Source of the DNA: CAYIHX01 sp964363305
Lineage (GTDB): Bacteria > Bdellovibrionota > UBA1018
DNA length: 59,374 nt
Reading direction: 5' to 3'
Assembly (NCBI GenBank): GCA_964363305.1
Contig: CAYIHX010000021.1
Span: forward strand, 1-59,374
This document shows positions 7,549 to 15,506 of this stretch, piece by piece. A program made the translations under genes and the position numbers. The notes below the pieces were generated by a model. It was not told the DNA's origin and made no database searches. It saw only the letters and a program-made list of their open reading frames with translations. Every line of letters starts with the position of its first letter. Position 1 is the stretch's first letter.

Positions 7549-9128
7549 GAGCTGCACGAAAGCGCGGAGGCGCCCGGTTTGTTGCGCGCCCACTCCGGAC
7601 GTTTCGAAAAATAGGGGCGGGTAGCGTCGTTTTCTTCGTAAGGAGTTCGTAGGGCCCGGGCGAGCGCGTCGAATTCGGAGCGATCACCTTTTTCGAGCTT
7701 CTCGATGGCCTGTTGGGCCAGGTAGTTGCGTAAGATAAAATAAGGAGTCGTCGCATTCATGAGTGCGAGCCGCGCCTGGGGCGTGGTCGTTTCCGTGGCC
7801 GCTCGCGCGACGTAACGCTCGATCCATTCGGCGAAGGCGTCATCGACGGAAGAGGGGCGGTCGGCAGAGTAGAAGACGTCCGCGAAGTGGCGGAGGAGCT
7901 GCTCGCGGTTGTTCGGCATCCTGAGATGCAAATCAGCGAGCTTGCGGTAGAACATCGTGAAGTCGATCTCGGTGGAGGTGAGCATCGTTTCGAGATCAGT
8001 CAGGATTTTTTCATCGGCGGCATCACGAATCGCCTCCCAGCCCAGCTTGGCCGCCATCATTTTTTTAAGCTCGGCCTGAAAAGTATCCCGGTAGAGTTCG
8101 AGGCCGCAATGGAGCGCCGAGGGCTCGGCAAGCAAGGGCGCCAGCGCTTCCGCGAAGCGCGTGAGGTTCCAGAGCCCGATCGAGGGTTGGTGGCTGTAGC
8201 GGTAGCGCCCACGGCCGGCATCGGTAGTGTTCGGGGTCCATTCAGGCTCGTAAGCGTCGAGCCAGCCGTAGGGGCCGTAGTCGATCGTGAGACCCAGAAT
8301 CGAAAGATTGTCGGTATTCATCACGCCGTGAACAAAGCCAACGCGCAGCCAATGCACCATCAGCACGGCTGTCTTAAGGCAAATCTCCTCAAATAGGGCG
8401 ACGACGCCGCCCTCCCTAGGGAGGGCGGGAAAGTATGCACCCAGAGTGTGATCGACGAGCTGTTGGAGGAGCGGGATTTCTTCCTGCTCGGCGAGAATCT
8501 CGAAATGTCCGAGGCGCAGAAAGGTCGGCGCGACACGCGTGACGATCGCGCCGGGCTCGGCCCGGGGATTGCCGTCGTAGAACATGTCGCGGGTGACGTT
8601 TTCGCCCGTTGAGACCAGGCTCAGCGCGCGGGTGGTGGGAACTCCGAGCGCATGCATCGCTTCGCTGCAAAGAAATTCGCGCACGGAGGAACGTAAGACG
8701 GCGCGTCCGTCCCCTCTGCGAGAGTACGGAGTGGGCCCGGCTCCCTTGAGTTGGATCTCCCAGTGGCGACCCTGCGGATCGAGGCATTCCCCCAAGCTGA
8801 TGGCGCGCCCGTCACCGAGCTGGCCCGCCCAGTTGCCGAACTGATGGCCGCCATAGCGAGTGGCATAGGGCTGCATGCCCGGAAGCAGGCGGTTGCCCGA
8901 GAAAATTTCAGCATAGTGGGGGGTGTTTTCGGGCCTGGGAGAATGGATTCCGAGATCCGCGGCCAGCGACTCCGACCAGGCCAGAAGCCGCGGTGCCCGA
9001 ACGGGGGTGGGGAGGACGCGCGCAGCAAGCACGCCGGGCGTGAGCCTGGAGCCCGGTCTTTCGGTCGGATCGGTCGGGAGCTCGCGGAGGAAGCGGTTGT
9101 CAAAAGGAAGATCGGTGAGAAGGGTCAT
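7545..9128 (-). CDS. selO: Protein adenylyltransferase SelO (YdiU family)
   Basis: A 527-residue protein of normal family length. SelO is a pseudokinase-fold enzyme that transfers AMP from ATP to protein Ser/Thr/Tyr in redox homeostasis. Seen here are YATRYGGHQFGNWAGQLGDG (ATP-binding loop), IQLKGAGPTPYSRRGDGRA, VREFLCSEAM, HGVMNTDNLSILG with the metal-binding Asn/Asp, and a DYGPYGWLD motif. The C-terminus LSCSS matches the conserved tail, with Ser-Cys and no in-frame UGA selenocysteine. It converges on the preceding gene with a four-base overlap and appears to be monocistronic. Confidence 0.96.
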   Translation of the reverse strand: MTLLTDLPFDNRFLRELPTDPTERPGSRLTPGVLAARVLPTPVRAPRLLAWSESLAADLGIHSPRPENTPHYAEIFSGNRLLPGMQPYATRYGGHQFGNWAGQLGDGRAISLGECLDPQGRHWEIQLKGAGPTPYSRRGDGRAVLRSSVREFLCSEAMHALGVPTTRALSLVSTGENVTRDMFYDGNPRAEPGAIVTRVAPTFLRLGHFEILAEQEEIPLLQQLVDHTLGAYFPALPREGGVVALFEEICLKTAVLMVHWLRVGFVHGVMNTDNLSILGLTIDYGPYGWLDAYEPEWTPNTTDAGRGRYRYSHQPSIGLWNLTRFAEALAPLLAEPSALHCGLELYRDTFQAELKKMMAAKLGWEAIRDAADEKILTDLETMLTSTEIDFTMFYRKLADLHLRMPNNREQLLRHFADVFYSADRPSSVDDAFAEWIERYVARAATETTTPQARLALMNATTPYFILRNYLAQQAIEKLEKGDRSEFDALARALRTPYEENDATRPYFSKRPEWARNKPGASALSCSS

Positions 9129-9215
9129 TTCATAGTTGAGATATCACATTGCGCCGAGTGAGTCTTTCAGGCTGGCTGTTTGACCTTTGCACCGTTTCTG
9201 AATAGTCGCGGAAGT

Positions 9216-9773
9216 ATGAAAGTTCTCAGAGGGTTGGCTGGCCTGGGTCTGTTTTTGTCTTCTTTCGCGTTTGCTGATGAGCTGACTAATAGAGTCGCCG
9301 TGAATCGAATCGATGATCAGGATGCCGCAATCGGAATTTTGATTGAGAATCCCGGCGATGCGGCCATTCTTTCAGACCTCCTTAAGGGAGAGCTCATGAC
9401 AGGGATCGACGACGAGAACTCGCTCACGGTTTTGTGCGAGCCCCGTGACGGGCGTCAGGTTTGTGTTGTGGTCTACTCCGGTGTGAATGCCAGCTATCGC
9501 CAGGAGCATGATGAAGAGACGAAGAACTATCGAATTTCGCCGCAAGCTTCCGCGCAGCTTCAAGAAACTTGGGCCCGACTGGAATCTCATCCGCCGGGTC
9601 CGAGCTGCTCGGGTACTCCGACTTGCTGGACTAAGAGATTCCGCTTTTATGCCACAGAGGATGGCAAACTGGAGCTGAGCTGCACGACTACGTTGACGCA
9701 GAATGGCAGCGAGCGGGATCCTTTCTGCCAGGTACGCTTTAACATCCTCGACGTGATTCACGGGAGCCGCTAA
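9216..9773 (+). CDS. Exported protein of unknown function
   Basis: The ATG at 9216 opens a signal peptide (MKVLRGLAGLGLFLSSFAFA, cleavage about residue 20), giving a 185-residue precursor. Six cysteines occur in the mature part (TVLCEP, RQVCVVV, GPSCSGTPTCW, LELSCTTT, DPFCQVRF). No family is recognised. It lies 10 bases upstream of msrB on the same strand, so the two may share a transcript. Confidence 0.65.
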   Translation: MKVLRGLAGLGLFLSSFAFADELTNRVAVNRIDDQDAAIGILIENPGDAAILSDLLKGELMTGIDDENSLTVLCEPRDGRQVCVVVYSGVNASYRQEHDEETKNYRISPQASAQLQETWARLESHPPGPSCSGTPTCWTKRFRFYATEDGKLELSCTTTLTQNGSERDPFCQVRFNILDVIHGSR

Positions 9774-9783
9774 ACTCTAGCAA

Positions 9784-10338
9784 GTGAAGCACTCGTACTG
9801 GCTTTTGAAAATCGGCTCGGTCTTGCTTCTTTCGGTTGTCGCGGGAGGGCAGGTCATGGCAAAAAATTCGACTAGGTCGACGGAAGGTGCGTCGTGCTCG
9901 GCGGACGACCCGGCCAAGACTCAAGCGTTGGGTACTCGCGGTTACAAGGACGACGCTCATTGGCGGAAAATTCTTTCTCCGGAGCGTTACAAGATTCTTC
10001 GCCAGGCCGGTACGGAGCGTCCGTTTACTGGTCAATATTATGACCATCACGAGAAAGGCACCTACTCGTGCGGCGCCTGCGGGGCACCGCTCTTCAAGAG
10101 CGGCGCGAAATTCGATTCGGGTACGGGCTGGCCGAGTTTTTTCGACGCGCTTGATCCAAAAGCCGTTGTTCTTGAGCAAGACGTTACGCTCGGCATGGTT
10201 CGCACGGAGGTCCGCTGCGCGCGGTGTGGTTCGCATCTCGGGCATGTGTTTGACGACGGTCCGGTTCCGACTCACAAACGTTATTGCATCAATTCCGCCT
10301 CGCTCGACTTCATTCCTGAGTCGTCGGAAGAGCGCTAG
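9784..10338 (+). CDS. msrB: Exported peptide-methionine (R)-S-oxide reductase
   Basis: A 184-residue MsrB with a GTG start. It reduces the R-epimer of methionine sulfoxide in proteins. An N-terminal hydrophobic segment (about 5-25) exports or anchors it, so it should repair periplasmic proteins. Structural zinc cysteines are C96/C99 (CGAC) and C145/C148 (CARC), and the catalytic cysteine is C168 in RYCINSASLDF. GTGWPSFF is the signature of the family. Its stop overlaps the GTG start of the next gene by one base. Confidence 0.95.
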   Translation: MKHSYWLLKIGSVLLLSVVAGGQVMAKNSTRSTEGASCSADDPAKTQALGTRGYKDDAHWRKILSPERYKILRQAGTERPFTGQYYDHHEKGTYSCGACGAPLFKSGAKFDSGTGWPSFFDALDPKAVVLEQDVTLGMVRTEVRCARCGSHLGHVFDDGPVPTHKRYCINSASLDFIPESSEER

Positions 10339-10862
10339 TGGCCTCGTTCTTCGCACATGCTTGGGTGGCAGGAGTCGCGCACGATCTGACGGGGTATCGA
10401 AAAAACCGAAGGCGACTGGGGGCTGCCGTTTTCGCCGCCGCCTCGCCCGATCTCGATGCGATCGGCCACTGGGCAGGCGTACCTTATGATAGTCCTTGGG
10501 GGCATCGGGGTTTCACCCATTCCATTTTATTTTCATTGATGCTGGGTTTTTTTCTCGAGCGGCTGATTCGTCAAAAGGGAGCTCGCTCTTGGAAAGAAGT
10601 GATTTTCTTTTTTTCCGTGGCTCTTAGCCACCCGTCGCTCGATGCACTGACCAACGGAGGGAGGGGCGTCGCGCTCTTTTGGCCGTTCACAAACGAGCGA
10701 TTTTTCTTCCCTTGGCGCCCTATCGAGGTTTCTCCCATCGGAATTTTCAAGTTCTTTGGGCCAACAGGGCAGGAGGTGGTCCAGAGCGAGTTGCTGTGGA
10801 TCGGGCTTCCCACTCTCCTGATTTGGCTCTATGCTCAGACCAGGAAAGGCAAGGCATCATGA
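10338..10862 (+). CDS. Inner-membrane metal-dependent hydrolase (YdjM/DUF457-like)
   Basis: A 174-residue membrane protein with a GTG start overlapping the msrB stop. Motifs include the N-terminal AHAWVAGV, SPDLDAIGHW, HRGFTHSILFSLMLG and LSHPSLDALTNGG, the His/Asp pattern of the LexA-regulated YdjM family. Hydrophobic helices lie at about 63-78, 90-103 and 150-165. The substrate of this family is unknown. Its stop overlaps the start of the arrestin-like gene (ATGA), so the three form a transcriptional unit. Confidence 0.82.
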   Translation: MASFFAHAWVAGVAHDLTGYRKNRRRLGAAVFAAASPDLDAIGHWAGVPYDSPWGHRGFTHSILFSLMLGFFLERLIRQKGARSWKEVIFFFSVALSHPSLDALTNGGRGVALFWPFTNERFFFPWRPIEVSPIGIFKFFGPTGQEVVQSELLWIGLPTLLIWLYAQTRKGKAS

Positions 10863-11632
10863 AGGGCACTTTTTTTCGCGAATCACTTGAATATCGGCTT
10901 TTTATCGATGGAGAGTCTTGGCCCCAGGGGGGCAAGATTGTGGGCACTATTCAGGTGAAAAATCATGGCGCGGCCGAGGTGGCATTGGCTGACTTGCGCG
11001 TGGTTCTCACTGAGGGAAAAGACAAGAAGGTGAAGGCGAAGGCGGACGGAGCTTTTGCGGAGCTCGTGTCGTTGAATCCGTTGATGGGGCGCGGGATTAT
11101 TCCTCCGGGCGGTGAATCCGAGGCGGCGCCTTGGGAATTCACGCTCGATGAGAACGCGCGCGTGACGGATAAGACGGGCGGTCTTTACGTGCTGTATGGT
11201 CGTGGGGCGGAGCATGCGCAGTTCGGGCATCTTCCGTTGAATGTCGTTCCCCGGCAGGAGTTTCTGGATTTCGTCGAGTTGATGCGGGCTGTTTTTCATT
11301 TTTCGCTGAAGGGGATCACCTCCGGCAAGAAGGGCACGGTTCAGGTGAAGCTTCTGCCCCCGGAAGGCAAGACGTTCTCAAACGTTGAGCAGCTTGATCT
11401 GACGCTTTTCAAAAAAAATGGGGATTATCAGGCGAATTTGGAGTTCACCACGAAGCGGGTGGATCCGGCTTCGCCGGTGCTCGCGATGAAGGAAGAATCC
11501 CGCTCATTCGAGCGAGGCTTTTCTGAATCCGAGTTTCTTCACTCCTTCAATCAACGACTCAAGAAGGAAACCGTCGAAGCGTTCTTGAACGAATGCATTC
11601 CGCAGCTTCTGGAGAAGAAGGCGCTTCTCTGA
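10859..11632 (+). CDS. Arrestin-like (Spo0M-type) cytoplasmic protein
   Basis: The ATG at 10859 overlaps the previous stop. The 257-residue product has no signal peptide and is built of beta-strands: SLEYRLFIDGESWPQGGKI, then GTIQVKNHGA, then IIPPGGESEAAPWEFTLDE. This is the pattern of two-domain arrestin-like proteins such as Spo0M. Residues 140-260 form the second sheet domain and a helical tail. Such proteins act as scaffolds; the partner is unknown. The assignment is by overall pattern, not by a diagnostic residue. Confidence 0.5.
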   Translation: MKGTFFRESLEYRLFIDGESWPQGGKIVGTIQVKNHGAAEVALADLRVVLTEGKDKKVKAKADGAFAELVSLNPLMGRGIIPPGGESEAAPWEFTLDENARVTDKTGGLYVLYGRGAEHAQFGHLPLNVVPRQEFLDFVELMRAVFHFSLKGITSGKKGTVQVKLLPPEGKTFSNVEQLDLTLFKKNGDYQANLEFTTKRVDPASPVLAMKEESRSFERGFSESEFLHSFNQRLKKETVEAFLNECIPQLLEKKALL

Positions 11633-11641
11633 GTCGAGCCT

Positions 11642-12289
11642 TCACGTCAGGCAGAGAATTTCTCGTGGATGATTGAGCCAGCGTTCGGGCTGCTCTTCGG
11701 CACCGAGGGGCCGAAAGTCCGCGAGCAGGTCCCAGCGTGCACCGATCGCGCGAATTCCTGCTTGATGGGCGGCGCGGATGTCGGCCCAGGTGTCGCCGAT
11801 GTAGAGGGCCTGCGAGGGCTCTTGATTGAGCTGCGAAAGCGCGAGTCGCAGACCGGCGGGGTCGGGCTTGGGGCTTGAGACATCGTCGTCCGTGACGACG
11901 ATGTCGAAAAGGGCTCGAAGATCGTGATGTGCGAGAAGCGCTTGCGTGGAGTCTCTTCCTCTGCCGGTAACGATTCCCAACGTCAGGCCTTGCTCTCGTA
12001 GGTCGAACAGCACTTCGCGAACCCCCCGGTGCAGCGGCATGTGTGCCGCTCGGCCGAGCGCATACTCTCGATAGGCGGAATAGGCCGCGTCGGCGAGGTC
12101 CGGGCCAACGATCTTCCGAAAAATTTGAAGTTCACCTGCGCCGAAATGCTTGCGCACCTGCTCATCAGTGGCCGGACCGTAGCCGACTGAATCAACACCC
12201 TGTTTGAACGCGTCGATCGTGACTCGGAGCGAGTCAATCAGGGTGCCGTCGAAATCAAATAAAAAAGCCTGGGTCCGTCGCGGTTTCAC
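11642..12289 (-). CDS. HAD phosphatase, phosphoglycolate-phosphatase-like
   Basis: A 215-residue haloacid-dehalogenase hydrolase with a GTG start. Motif I is LFDFDGTLIDS (nucleophile Asp at about 12), the cap region follows, motif II is GIVTGRG, motif III a lysine in SSPKPDP, and motif IV GDTWADIRAAHQAG. This suits removal of phosphate from small metabolites such as 2-phosphoglycolate, pyrophosphate or nucleotides. The first codons lie inside a terminator-like hairpin (12266-12303) belonging to the gene upstream. Confidence 0.9.
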   Translation of the reverse strand: MKPRRTQAFLFDFDGTLIDSLRVTIDAFKQGVDSVGYGPATDEQVRKHFGAGELQIFRKIVGPDLADAAYSAYREYALGRAAHMPLHRGVREVLFDLREQGLTLGIVTGRGRDSTQALLAHHDLRALFDIVVTDDDVSSPKPDPAGLRLALSQLNQEPSQALYIGDTWADIRAAHQAGIRAIGARWDLLADFRPLGAEEQPERWLNHPREILCLT

Positions 12290-12303
12290 GATGAACCCAG
12301 GCT
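12266..12303 (-). terminator. Terminator-like hairpin enclosing the HAD start codon
   Basis: On the minus strand the arms AGCCTGGGT and ACCCAGGCT (12295-12303 and 12266-12274) pair across 20 bases and are followed by TTTTTT at 12261-12266. It lies just after the metalloprotease stop (12317). The loop contains the GTG start of the HAD gene (12287-12289) and the T-run encodes part of its FLF residues. It may terminate or attenuate transcription between the two genes. Confidence 0.6.
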
Positions 12304-12316
12304 AGCGGATAAGAGG

Positions 12317-13033
12317 TTAATTCAGCAAGGCTCGAGCGATTCTCGCCGCTTCGTCGCCCACGTCGTAGGGCACGGAGCCCGTGAACGACTGGTAATGCGA
12401 GAAGCCAATCAGGTGCGTCCACTCATGCACGATGTGTCCGGCCACGTCGGTGTCCGGCCATGGCGTGAAGAACTTGGTGTTCGTCATGATCCAGGATGGC
12501 CATCCCGCGGTCGTGTAACCGACGGTATTTCTGCGAGTGTAGTAGAGTTCGCTTCGGAACTCAGCCACATACTTCTCGTTCTCGAACAGTTTTTCGGTCG
12601 CTTCGCGCATGCGATCGTAAATCTGTTCATTCGTGAGGCCGAGGTTGTCCGAGAACTGTCTCTTGCCTCGATAGACGTGGTTGTAGACATAGTCTCGCAG
12701 CGCTTCGCTGTTGAGGGCCTGTTTCATCAGTTGAACGATGTGGTCGAGCCGCACCTGCTGTTTCGCCGAGTAGTTGGACGTTTCCAAGACCTTCACCTGA
12801 AGTTCGGGAAAGCCTGCGGCCGGGAACAGCATCGGTGCCGTGATCTCAACCGCTTGCATCGACGCGACTGAGGGTTGGTGAATCTCTCCACCGTGTGAGC
12901 AATAGGTCGCGTTTCGTCTCGGTGCCGACTGCGCCTGGTTGGGCCAGGCGCAGATGCTTGCGGCGACGAAGGCGCCGACGACGAGACTCTTTCCTGAGAT
13001 TCCTGAGATTGAAAACGTTTGGGTTTCTTCCAT
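12317..13033 (-). CDS. Exported metzincin-type metalloprotease
   Basis: A 238-residue protein with a signal peptide ending near AQSA (about 36). Near the C-terminus it has HEWTHLIGFSH (about 203-213), a perfect HExxHxxGxxH zinc motif of metzincin peptidases: three zinc histidines plus the catalytic Glu. A Met-turn is not obvious after it, because the protein ends only about 25 residues later; this is shorter than most metzincins. It is probably exported and may digest proteins outside the cell or in the periplasm. Substrate unknown. It is followed by the terminator-like hairpin. Confidence 0.75.
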   Translation of the reverse strand: MEETQTFSISGISGKSLVVGAFVAASICAWPNQAQSAPRRNATYCSHGGEIHQPSVASMQAVEITAPMLFPAAGFPELQVKVLETSNYSAKQQVRLDHIVQLMKQALNSEALRDYVYNHVYRGKRQFSDNLGLTNEQIYDRMREATEKLFENEKYVAEFRSELYYTRRNTVGYTTAGWPSWIMTNTKFFTPWPDTDVAGHIVHEWTHLIGFSHYQSFTGSVPYDVGDEAARIARALLN

Positions 13034-13157
13034 GAGGGGTCCTCCTGGAGAACGGATCGGAGGGAGGTCCGTTGGGCTCGAGAGGCAGAAAAAACCGAGC
13101 CGCAGGGCGCCAGCCGATAGGTTGACTTATTTAGTATGGAATGTTACGCATGGCGGC

Positions 13158-14003
13158 ATGATAAAGGTCCCCAGAGATCGATCGAGGCTGCTGTTCTTGA
13201 CCGGAATTCTTTCGGCGGTCACTTTGAGTGCCTGTGAGGGAGGCGGAAAATATCCTTCCTTTGCTGGTACTTATGAGCTCAAGATGGCGGATGAGAATCC
13301 CCGGTATGCGGGCAAGAGGGACTGGCCTTACGACGTGCGCGTGCCTGAATCCATCCGAGTCATTCAGAATGTCTTTGGGCCGACCCCCGACGATAATTTC
13401 CAGCTTGCGATCGAAAGTTCCGACGGAAACGTTCCAGGAAAAATCGGTATTTTCACCTTTGATTCGAGCCCTACTCAGGAACTCACGCTCCTGCCGGCGA
13501 TGGCTTGGGAAGATTGGACCTCTCCTCTGATTTCCCTCATTCGCGGGGAGGGCCGGGCGTGCAGATATTCTTTGAGCGCCAATTTTGAGGTGACGTTGAA
13601 GCCAGGGGTGGTCTCATTAGCCAACCTTTACACGAAGGAATTGAAGACCAGCACCGGGGTCTCCTATATGGCTGCGCCTTGGGAGCGAGAGAGTCTCCCG
13701 GATCCAGACGTGAAGGCCTGGGCAAAAGAGACCGTTGAGCTGACCTTGAAGTTTTCAGCGTCGAAGGATCAGACGGTCAACCCAGAGTTCGGCTGCGATG
13801 AGACCTTGGATCGTTCGGGAACTCATTCGGTCACGGCGCAATATGAGCGCGTGATCGAGGATCAGGAGGTCGATTTGCGGTGGGAAGCACCACCGGAGTT
13901 GACCCAGGAAATTTCCAGGATCCGTGCGGAGGAATCTGCTCTGCCGTTGATTTATCCCCTGCCTGAAACCGCGCTGGGTCTGCTCGAGGTGTTTGGTCGA
14001 TGA
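13158..14003 (+). CDS. Lipoprotein of unknown function
   Basis: I start at the ATG at 13158, which opens a lipoprotein signal (RSRLLFLTGILSAVTLSAC) with a lipobox LSAC, so Cys at about 26 is the lipidated residue. The mature 255 residues contain beta-rich sequence (FAGTYELKMADENPRY) and two further cysteines. No family is recognised. Its stop overlaps the next gene's start by four bases (ATGA), tying it to the ligase-like protein. Confidence 0.72.
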   Translation: MIKVPRDRSRLLFLTGILSAVTLSACEGGGKYPSFAGTYELKMADENPRYAGKRDWPYDVRVPESIRVIQNVFGPTPDDNFQLAIESSDGNVPGKIGIFTFDSSPTQELTLLPAMAWEDWTSPLISLIRGEGRACRYSLSANFEVTLKPGVVSLANLYTKELKTSTGVSYMAAPWERESLPDPDVKAWAKETVELTLKFSASKDQTVNPEFGCDETLDRSGTHSVTAQYERVIEDQEVDLRWEAPPELTQEISRIRAEESALPLIYPLPETALGLLEVFGR

Positions 14004-15436
14004 AACGCCCGGCCCTGAATCTGCGCGAAGCTCTGAGCTTCGGATTTGAGCAGACCTTCACGACGCCCGAGTGGTGGACGGAGCCGGGATTTGTCGCGAC
14101 TTCGGACACGCCGCTGAAGCGGGCCAAAATGCTCGCGCTTGCGCAGGCGCTGGTGAAGGTGCAGGGCGGAGAGTATCGCGAGAGCCAAGATATCTATCAG
14201 CACCTCCAATACGAGACTTTTTTCAAAGACGGTTCGCCGTCGTTTGTCGTGACGATGGATCCGGGCAGCATCGAGGTGAAGACCGAACCCGTGCGAGTGG
14301 ATCAGGTGGCGGCGATGATGAAGCCGCTTTTTGAAGCGGCCGAGTTGGCGGGGGTCGTCCCTTATCGAAACTGGTGGTACGGAGTGCGCGGGGGAACCGA
14401 AGGCGGTTGCCACGTGAACATGGGTGGTTTCACTCGCGATACGAATCCTTGGTACCTGGATCCGATCTTGCTTCTGCAGTACGCGGGCTTTCAGCATAAT
14501 CACCCGGAGATTCATTTCCCGTTCATGGGGATCGACACTGGCCCGGGCGGGAACGCGATCCGAATGGATGAGCACGAGGAGCCGACTCGCGAGTCGATGA
14601 GGCGATGGCGCGTGATGCGGACCCGGATGACGCGCGCCGGGGCTCCAAGTCCCGCGGAGTTTGCGGATTTTTTCAAGGGAACGAAGATCGCCGACGATCG
14701 CCATAGCGCGCCTTCGTTCTACAAATACAAGGAACCCTTGTTTTTGGTTGAGGACCGGGCGCAGGAGTCGTTTCGGTCGGCAGAGGATGCGGAGCTGGTG
14801 TGTCAGCTCCGGCTCGCGGTGCTCGAGCGCTTGCAAGCCACCGCCGAGATCGAGGATCTCGTTGATTTCGGCCCGGAGCTTCATTCGGAAGGATTGACGC
14901 TGCCCTCGTTGTGGGCGCGCTTCGAGACGTTGGCCGACCGGCTGGCTCTTCCGGCTCTCGATTATTTTCGGTTTTTTGAGCGGCAATTCCCACGGCTGTC
15001 GGCGGGCGTGGACGTTCCGAATGGCATTGAGGTCCGAGAGGGCCGTCGGCCGCGAGTCATCATTGGCGCCCAGACGCGTGGCGCTTTGGTAATCAGCAAG
15101 ACGATCGATACGCGGTATAAACGTGTGGAGCTTCACTGGCCAGCAGAGGCGGGAGAGGAGATCCGCGTGAATGGGATGCCCTTTAAGGGGGGCATGTGGC
15201 GAGAGCCCGTCTCCCAGCGCAGTCTTCGATATGTCGTCCTGGATCTGTGCGTCCCGCCCCAGCAGGCGATCCTGGATCTCTCCCTTGCCGGGGGTGAACG
15301 GGCTCGGTTCCATTTGGGGGATATGATGTTCAAGGCCAGGCCGATCGAAAGGCAGCATTCAAAGATCGAGGCCTCAAATTCGAACGGCGTGGTTTGGAAC
15401 CTGGAAACGGTCGGTTCTTTCTATCGTCAGGAGTAA
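14000..15436 (+). CDS. Glutamine-synthetase-fold amidoligase-like protein
   Basis: A 478-residue protein with no signal peptide. PSFVVTMDPGSIEVKTEPVR resembles the DPGxIEVN strand of DUF2126/COG4196 amidoligases, and GTEGGCHVNMGG resembles their metal-binding GxHxxxG loop. Conserved family acidic positions appear to be kept (D85-E90 region). These enzymes have the glutamine-synthetase catalytic fold and join amines to carboxylates; the product is unknown. The C-terminal 150 residues (from about 320) are beta-rich. It is coupled to a lipoprotein upstream, which suggests an envelope peptide or lipid modification. The family call is by motif resemblance. Confidence 0.55.
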   Translation: MKRPALNLREALSFGFEQTFTTPEWWTEPGFVATSDTPLKRAKMLALAQALVKVQGGEYRESQDIYQHLQYETFFKDGSPSFVVTMDPGSIEVKTEPVRVDQVAAMMKPLFEAAELAGVVPYRNWWYGVRGGTEGGCHVNMGGFTRDTNPWYLDPILLLQYAGFQHNHPEIHFPFMGIDTGPGGNAIRMDEHEEPTRESMRRWRVMRTRMTRAGAPSPAEFADFFKGTKIADDRHSAPSFYKYKEPLFLVEDRAQESFRSAEDAELVCQLRLAVLERLQATAEIEDLVDFGPELHSEGLTLPSLWARFETLADRLALPALDYFRFFERQFPRLSAGVDVPNGIEVREGRRPRVIIGAQTRGALVISKTIDTRYKRVELHWPAEAGEEIRVNGMPFKGGMWREPVSQRSLRYVVLDLCVPPQQAILDLSLAGGERARFHLGDMMFKARPIERQHSKIEASNSNGVVWNLETVGSFYRQE

Positions 15437-15506
15437 TTTGCGGGCCGGCTAGTCCCGGAGGAAGTGGCAGGTAGTGCCGCCGGGGTCCGTGGAGCATGCG
15501 TTGCCA

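Noticed and set aside
7545..9128. Selenocysteine in SelO
   Set aside because: The C-terminal codons read Ser-Cys-Ser-Ser with a normal stop; there is no in-frame UGA before the end.
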